Shown here: piece by piece, positions 23,013 through 27,535 of the stretch
Layout: each line of letters starts with the position of its first letter
Position numbering within the stretch: position 1 is the first letter of the stretch
Source: Anaerorhabdus sp036636695
Lineage (GTDB): Bacteria; Bacillota_I; Bacilli_A; Erysipelotrichales; Erysipelotrichaceae
Length of the DNA: 27,535 bases
NCBI RefSeq assembly: GCF_036636695.1
Contig: NZ_JAVWNW010000019.1
Strand: one strand, 5' to 3'
The notes under the pieces: model-generated
What the model was told of the DNA's origin: nothing
Seen by the model: the letters and a program-made list of their open reading frames with translations, nothing else
Databases searched by the model: none
Made by a program: the position numbers and the translations under genes

Positions 23013-24932
23013 ATGGCGAATAATCAAATTTATGATGCAGATAGTATACAAATCTTAGAAGGTTTAGAAGCTGTCCGCAAACGCCCAGGGATGTATATCG
23101 GTTCTACTGATAGTAGAGGATTACATCATTTAATTTGGGAAATTGTGGATAACGCAGTGGATGAAGCTTTAAATGGATTTGGTAATAAAATCAAGATAAC
23201 CCTTGAAAAAGGGGGAGTTTGTTGTGTCGAAGACGAAGGTCGTGGGATGCCTATTGGGGCTCACAGAAGTGGCAAAAATGCACTAGAAGTTATTTTTACA
23301 GTACTTCATGCGGGAGGGAAATTCTCTGCTGAAGGAGGGTATAAAACATCAGGAGGACTACATGGTGTAGGGGCTTCTGTTGTGAATGCTTTAAGTGAAT
23401 GGGTAGAAGTTACAGTTGCGACAGATGGTAAATTGTATCAAATGCGTTTTGAAAATGGTGGTAAAAAAGTAAGTAAACTTGAAATTATTGGTAAATCAAC
23501 CAAAACAGGTTCAAAAGTTCGTTTTAAGCCAGATTCAAAAATTTTCTCTACAACTGAATTTCACTACAAACAAGTTTGTGAACGTGCTCAAGAAACAGCC
23601 TTTTTATTGAATGGTATTACAATGACTGTCGAAGACCAAAAAAATGATAAAAAAGAGATTTATCATTATGATGAAGGTCTTAAGGAATTCTTGAATTATT
23701 TACATGAAGACCGTGATGTACTTCATGATCCAGTATGTTTTCATGGTGAATTTAAAGGTATTCAAGTTGATTGTGCTTTTCAATATACTGACAGTTATCA
23801 AGAAAATACATATAGTTTTGTCAATTTAGTACGTACACCAGATGGTGGTACTCACGAAATAGGTTTTAAATCAGCGATTACTAAAGCTTTTAATGATTAT
23901 GCTAGAAAAATAGGTCTACTTAAAGAAAAAGATAAGAATTTTGAAGGAAATGATGTTCGTGAGGGACTAACTTCTATTATTTCGGTATCAATACCTGAAA
24001 ATTTATTACAATTTGAAGGGCAAACTAAGGGAAGACTAGGTACTGCTGAAGCAAAACCAGCAGTGGAACAAACAGTCTTTGAAAAGATGACCTATTTCCT
24101 TGAAGAAAATAAAGATCTTTCTACTTCATTGATCAAGAAAATGCAAAAAGCAGCACTTGCAAGAGAAGCAGCACGTAAAGCACGTGATGAAGCACGTAAA
24201 GGTAAAAAGGGTGCTAAAACTGAAAAAATACTTTCAGGTAAACTTTCACCTGCCCAATCAAAAGACAGCGCTAAAAAAGAATTATTCCTTGTCGAAGGAG
24301 ATTCAGCCGGGGGTAGTGCAAAACAAGGTAGAGACTCTAAGTATCAAGCTATTTTGCCATTACGTGGTAAAGTATTAAATACTGAGAAATGCTCAATGTT
24401 AGATATTGAAAAAAATGAAGAACTTAACACAATTATTCATTGTTTAGATGCTGGTGTTGGACCGACATTTGATGCGAAAGATAGTAACTATGGAAAAGTT
24501 ATTATCATGACCGATGCGGATACAGATGGAGCACATATTCAGGTATTGTTATTAACATTCTTCTATCGTTATATGCGACCACTTGTTGAACAAGGAATGG
24601 TTTATATAGCGCTTCCACCTTTATATAAAGTAAGTAAAGGAAAAGAAACTGCATATTGTTTCGCCGATGAGGAATTAAATAGTCTTCGTGAGCAATGGGG
24701 AAAAGTTGAAATTCAACGTTATAAAGGGTTGGGGGAAATGAATGCTACTCAACTTTGGGATACAACAATGAACCCTGAAACCCGCACATTAATTCAAGTG
24801 ACAATCGAAGATAGTGTTATTGCAGAACGTAGAGTTTCAGTCTTAATGGGAGACAAGGCAAATCTTCGCCGTGATTGGATTGAAGAAAATGTAGCATTTA
24901 CATTAGAAGATACATTTAAGGTGGTAGACTAA
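23013..24932 (+). CDS. parE: DNA topoisomerase IV subunit B
   Basis: ATPase subunit of topoisomerase IV, which decatenates replicated chromosomes. 639 residues from ATG 23013 (an in-frame TTG lies at 23004). The GHKL ATPase has E43 (IWEIVDNAVDEAL), DEGRGMP and GGLHGVGASVVNALS; the transducer domain follows; the TOPRIM domain has LVEGDSAGGSAKQGRD, PLRGK and MTDADTDGAH; the C-terminus ends ERRVSVLMGDKANLRRDWIEENV. ERRV..LMGDK rather than the GyrB form, and the plsY neighbour, favour ParE over GyrB. Its stop TAA overlaps the parC ATG by one base. Confidence 0.93.
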   Translation: MANNQIYDADSIQILEGLEAVRKRPGMYIGSTDSRGLHHLIWEIVDNAVDEALNGFGNKIKITLEKGGVCCVEDEGRGMPIGAHRSGKNALEVIFTVLHAGGKFSAEGGYKTSGGLHGVGASVVNALSEWVEVTVATDGKLYQMRFENGGKKVSKLEIIGKSTKTGSKVRFKPDSKIFSTTEFHYKQVCERAQETAFLLNGITMTVEDQKNDKKEIYHYDEGLKEFLNYLHEDRDVLHDPVCFHGEFKGIQVDCAFQYTDSYQENTYSFVNLVRTPDGGTHEIGFKSAITKAFNDYARKIGLLKEKDKNFEGNDVREGLTSIISVSIPENLLQFEGQTKGRLGTAEAKPAVEQTVFEKMTYFLEENKDLSTSLIKKMQKAALAREAARKARDEARKGKKGAKTEKILSGKLSPAQSKDSAKKELFLVEGDSAGGSAKQGRDSKYQAILPLRGKVLNTEKCSMLDIEKNEELNTIIHCLDAGVGPTFDAKDSNYGKVIIMTDADTDGAHIQVLLLTFFYRYMRPLVEQGMVYIALPPLYKVSKGKETAYCFADEELNSLREQWGKVEIQRYKGLGEMNATQLWDTTMNPETRTLIQVTIEDSVIAERRVSVLMGDKANLRRDWIEENVAFTLEDTFKVVD

Positions 24933-27460
24933 TGGCGAAAAAGAAAATTGAACAAAAAGAGATGATTACACTTCCAATGCCTCTTGAAGAAATCATGGGT
25001 GATCGATTTGGACGTTATTCAAAATATATTATTCAAGAACGTGCACTACCTGATGCTCGTGATGGTTTAAAACCAGTACAACGTCGTATTCTTTATGCAA
25101 TGTATAGTGATGGCAATGTCTTCGAAAGACAGCATCGTAAGTCTGCAAAGACGGTAGGGTTAGTTATTGGTAATTTTCATCCACATGGTGATTCATCAGT
25201 ATACGATGCAATGGTACGTTTATCGCAAAGCTGGAAAGTTCGTTGCCCACTAGTAGATATGCATGGGAACAATGGATCTATTGATGATGATCCAGCAGCA
25301 GCAATGCGTTATACAGAGGCAAGGCTTTCGAAAATTACAAATACATTATTAACGGATATTGATAAGGAAACAGTTGAATTTGCACCGAACTTCGATGATA
25401 CAACCGAAGAACCAACAGTATTACCTGCAAGTATTCCAACACTTTTAGTGAATGGGGCTACGGGTATTGCCTCAGGTTATGCTACAAATATTCCACCTTG
25501 TAATTTGGGAGAAACATTGGACGCGACCATTTATCGTATTCAATATCCAAACTGTACGCTTGAAGAAATCATGGAACGATTACCTGGACCAGATTTTCCT
25601 ACCGGTGGTATTGTGCAAGGACGAACTGGACTAGAAGAAGCATTTAGAACGGGTAAAGGTCGAATTGTTATACGTGGTAAAGCTTCAATAGAGGAAGGTA
25701 AAACAATTAATCAAATTGTAATTACTGAAATTCCATATGAAGTTATCAAGACAAATATTGTTAAAAAGATGGATGATATTCGTATTTCAAAAGATATTGA
25801 TGGAATACTAGATGTCCGTGATGAAACTGATAGAACAGGACTAAAAATCGTCGTTGATCTCAAGAAAGATATCGATGCTAATTTAGTGCTTAACTACTTT
25901 TATAAAAATACTGATTTACAAGTTTATTATAGTTACAACATGGTTGCGATTGTAGATAAAAGACCAATGCAACTTGGTGTACTTGAACTATTGGATGCAT
26001 TTATTAAATTTAGAGAAGAAGTTGTAATACGTAGAAGTCGTTTTGATTTAAATAAAATGGAAGCACGTTGTCATATCTTAGAAGGATTGATGAAAGCTGT
26101 CTCTATTATGGATGAAATTATTGATATCATTCGTAAATCAAAAGATAAAGGTGATTCTAAAAATCGTTTATGTGAGACTTTTGGTTTCACGGATACACAA
26201 GCTGAAGCAATCGTAAATTTACGATTATATCGATTAAGTTCTACAGATATTCTTTCTCTCCGTGAAGAATTTGCACAACTTGTAAATGAAATGGAAATGA
26301 CAAAAACCATTCTTGAAAATAAGAATGTATTAAAGAGTACAATTGTAAAAGAATTAAAAGAAATCAGAAAAGATTTTGCCGATGAACGCCGTACAATAAT
26401 TCAAGATGAAGTTGAAGAAATTGTTATTGATAAAACAAGTATGATTCAAAATGAACGCGTCATGATTACTGTATCAAGAGATGGTTATGTAAAACGTGTT
26501 TCACTTCGATCATATGGTGCTTCAGAAGGAACAGCAACAGGTCTTAAAGATGGTGATGAATTAATTGGTGCAATTGAATGTGATACTTTAGATACTGCAC
26601 TTCTATTTACATCAAAAGGTAATTATGGCTTCTTACCAGTTTATCAAATTGATGAAGGTAAATGGAAAGATGTGGGATCACATTTAAACAACATCATGAA
26701 AATTGATGCAGATGATAAAATTATTAATGCGATCGTAGTTAAGAATTTTGATAGCTATGCATGGGTAATGACAATCAGTGCTTCAGGAAATATTAAGAAA
26801 ACACCAATTAATCAATGGGTTGTACAACGTAATAATAAAGTAATGCCAGCGATGAAATTAAAAAGTCATGATGAAATGTTAAAAGCATTCCTATGCTATG
26901 CTCATCAAGAAATTATTTGTTTAAGTAAGGCAGGATTTATTACACGATATAGTTCTGATATAATTCCAAGTACAAATACAAAATCTCAAGGTGTTAAAGC
27001 AATGAATTTTGGAAAAGAAGATGGATTCGCAACAGCATGCGTACTACCAGATGATAATCATAGCTTAATGGTATTAACTGAAAAAGGATCAATGAAACGT
27101 TTAAGAATCAATGATATCCTTGAAACTTCACGTACTGTAAAAGGTGAAATGATTTGTAAGAAAATGAAAACAAATCCATTTGTAATGACTTATGCAAAGG
27201 CAGTAGTACCGTATGACAATTGTGTGTTTATTGATGCTGAAATGCAAACTATTCAAGCAAAAGATATTCCACTTATGGCAAAAGATGCAACATTCTCAAA
27301 CCCACTTGTTCTTCAAAAAGGCTGGCATTATGTCAAAGAAATTGAAGAATGTCGAATTATGGATAAACCTGAGGGTGATGACTTAATGCTTGATCAAAGC
27401 GATGATGTAGAAGAAAAAGTTCATGAAGATTTTGAAATGATTGATTTATTTGAAGAATAA
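24932..27460 (+). CDS. parC: DNA topoisomerase IV subunit A
   Basis: DNA breakage-reunion subunit of topoisomerase IV, 842 residues. The winged-helix region has RALPDARDGLKPVQRRILYAM in two parts; the catalytic tyrosine is Y127 (AMRYTEARL). The quinolone-resistance region reads HPHGDSSVYDAM, with S88 and D92 equivalent to Streptococcus pneumoniae ParC S79 and D83, that is, the wild-type susceptible residues. A coiled-coil tower (about 430-490) and a beta-pinwheel C-terminal domain follow; the canonical GyrA box (QRRGGKG) is not seen, which supports ParC. AAGGTGG precedes the start within parE; the two subunits are translationally coupled. Confidence 0.93.
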   Translation: MAKKKIEQKEMITLPMPLEEIMGDRFGRYSKYIIQERALPDARDGLKPVQRRILYAMYSDGNVFERQHRKSAKTVGLVIGNFHPHGDSSVYDAMVRLSQSWKVRCPLVDMHGNNGSIDDDPAAAMRYTEARLSKITNTLLTDIDKETVEFAPNFDDTTEEPTVLPASIPTLLVNGATGIASGYATNIPPCNLGETLDATIYRIQYPNCTLEEIMERLPGPDFPTGGIVQGRTGLEEAFRTGKGRIVIRGKASIEEGKTINQIVITEIPYEVIKTNIVKKMDDIRISKDIDGILDVRDETDRTGLKIVVDLKKDIDANLVLNYFYKNTDLQVYYSYNMVAIVDKRPMQLGVLELLDAFIKFREEVVIRRSRFDLNKMEARCHILEGLMKAVSIMDEIIDIIRKSKDKGDSKNRLCETFGFTDTQAEAIVNLRLYRLSSTDILSLREEFAQLVNEMEMTKTILENKNVLKSTIVKELKEIRKDFADERRTIIQDEVEEIVIDKTSMIQNERVMITVSRDGYVKRVSLRSYGASEGTATGLKDGDELIGAIECDTLDTALLFTSKGNYGFLPVYQIDEGKWKDVGSHLNNIMKIDADDKIINAIVVKNFDSYAWVMTISASGNIKKTPINQWVVQRNNKVMPAMKLKSHDEMLKAFLCYAHQEIICLSKAGFITRYSSDIIPSTNTKSQGVKAMNFGKEDGFATACVLPDDNHSLMVLTEKGSMKRLRINDILETSRTVKGEMICKKMKTNPFVMTYAKAVVPYDNCVFIDAEMQTIQAKDIPLMAKDATFSNPLVLQKGWHYVKEIEECRIMDKPEGDDLMLDQSDDVEEKVHEDFEMIDLFEE

Positions 27461-27489
27461 AACTCATTAGATTTTTAATGAGTTTTTTT
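27461..27489 (+). terminator. Terminator of parE-parC
   Basis: AACTCATTA (27461-27469) and TAATGAGTT (27476-27484) form a perfect 9-bp stem followed by a T tract, directly after the parC stop. Confidence 0.85.
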
Positions 27490-27509
27490 ATTATGTGAGA
27501 CAAAGTCGA

Positions 27510-27535
27510 ACATAAAAACCACACGCTAAGCGTGT
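27510..27535. repeat. Start of a second IS200/IS605-like end hairpin (cut by window edge)
   Basis: ACACGC (27521-27526) and GCGTGT (27530-27535) pair around TAA, preceded by GAACATAAAAACC. The CC before the stem suggests the full hairpin continues to GG outside the window. The form resembles left ends of IS200/IS605 elements. Confidence 0.4.

Noticed and set aside
23013..27460. gyrB-gyrA instead of parE-parC
   Set aside because: The plsY neighbour, the ERRVSVLMGDK end of the B subunit and lack of a GyrA box in the A subunit fit topoisomerase IV.

Overview
The window is chromosomal DNA of a low-GC Gram-positive bacterium. It is very AT-rich, has strong AAGGAGG-type ribosome binding sites, short Rho-independent terminators, and a plsY / parE / parC neighbourhood typical of Bacillota. 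Overall gene style suggests the Erysipelotrichia or a close relative, but that is an inference from protein flavour and cannot be settled here.

Layout. 1-60: a hairpin-rich remnant resembling an IS200/IS605-type element end. 94-3522: a membrane-anchored protein of unknown function, then a tight GNAT acetyltransferase / CorA-type Mg2+ transporter / DUF1003 operon, then a small XRE regulator. 3619-5340 (minus): oligo-1,6-glucosidase of family GH13, divergent from a glycerol catabolism operon (5425-9970) encoding glycerol kinase, a GlpA-like FAD dehydrogenase with a C-terminal [2Fe-2S] domain, a second FAD/NAD oxidoreductase and a DUF1667 cysteine-rich protein. The two divergent promoters appear to occupy the same DNA.

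9994-15518 is the most interesting part: a compact, very AT-rich class III lanthipeptide locus. It has an HTH+TPR regulator of RRNPP (PlcR/Rgg/NprR-like) architecture; an inverted-repeat promoter region; a 31-residue precursor peptide (11261-11356), easily missed because it is so short; a perfect 9-bp hairpin immediately after the precursor; a LanKC synthetase (lyase-kinase-cyclase domains, no zinc ligands in the cyclase); and an ABC exporter overlapping the synthetase gene. The precursor has the class III leader motif LLxLQxLE and a tiny core whose Ser-x-x-Ser-x-x-Cys spacing is that of a labionin ring. No dedicated protease is present.

15639-20398: a stand-alone VTC/CYTH-type polyphosphate polymerase-like protein, a Gfo/Idh/MocA oxidoreductase overlapping a YtcJ-like amidohydrolase, and an M18 aminopeptidase. 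20440-22200: a TnpB-type element without TnpA, whose protein lacks the usual zinc finger and apparently the third RuvC aspartate, followed by a strongly structured non-coding stretch that may be its guide RNA scaffold. 22257-27460: plsY (minus), divergent from parE-parC (topoisomerase IV). The last bases begin another IS200/IS605-like hairpin, so the window appears bracketed by such element ends.
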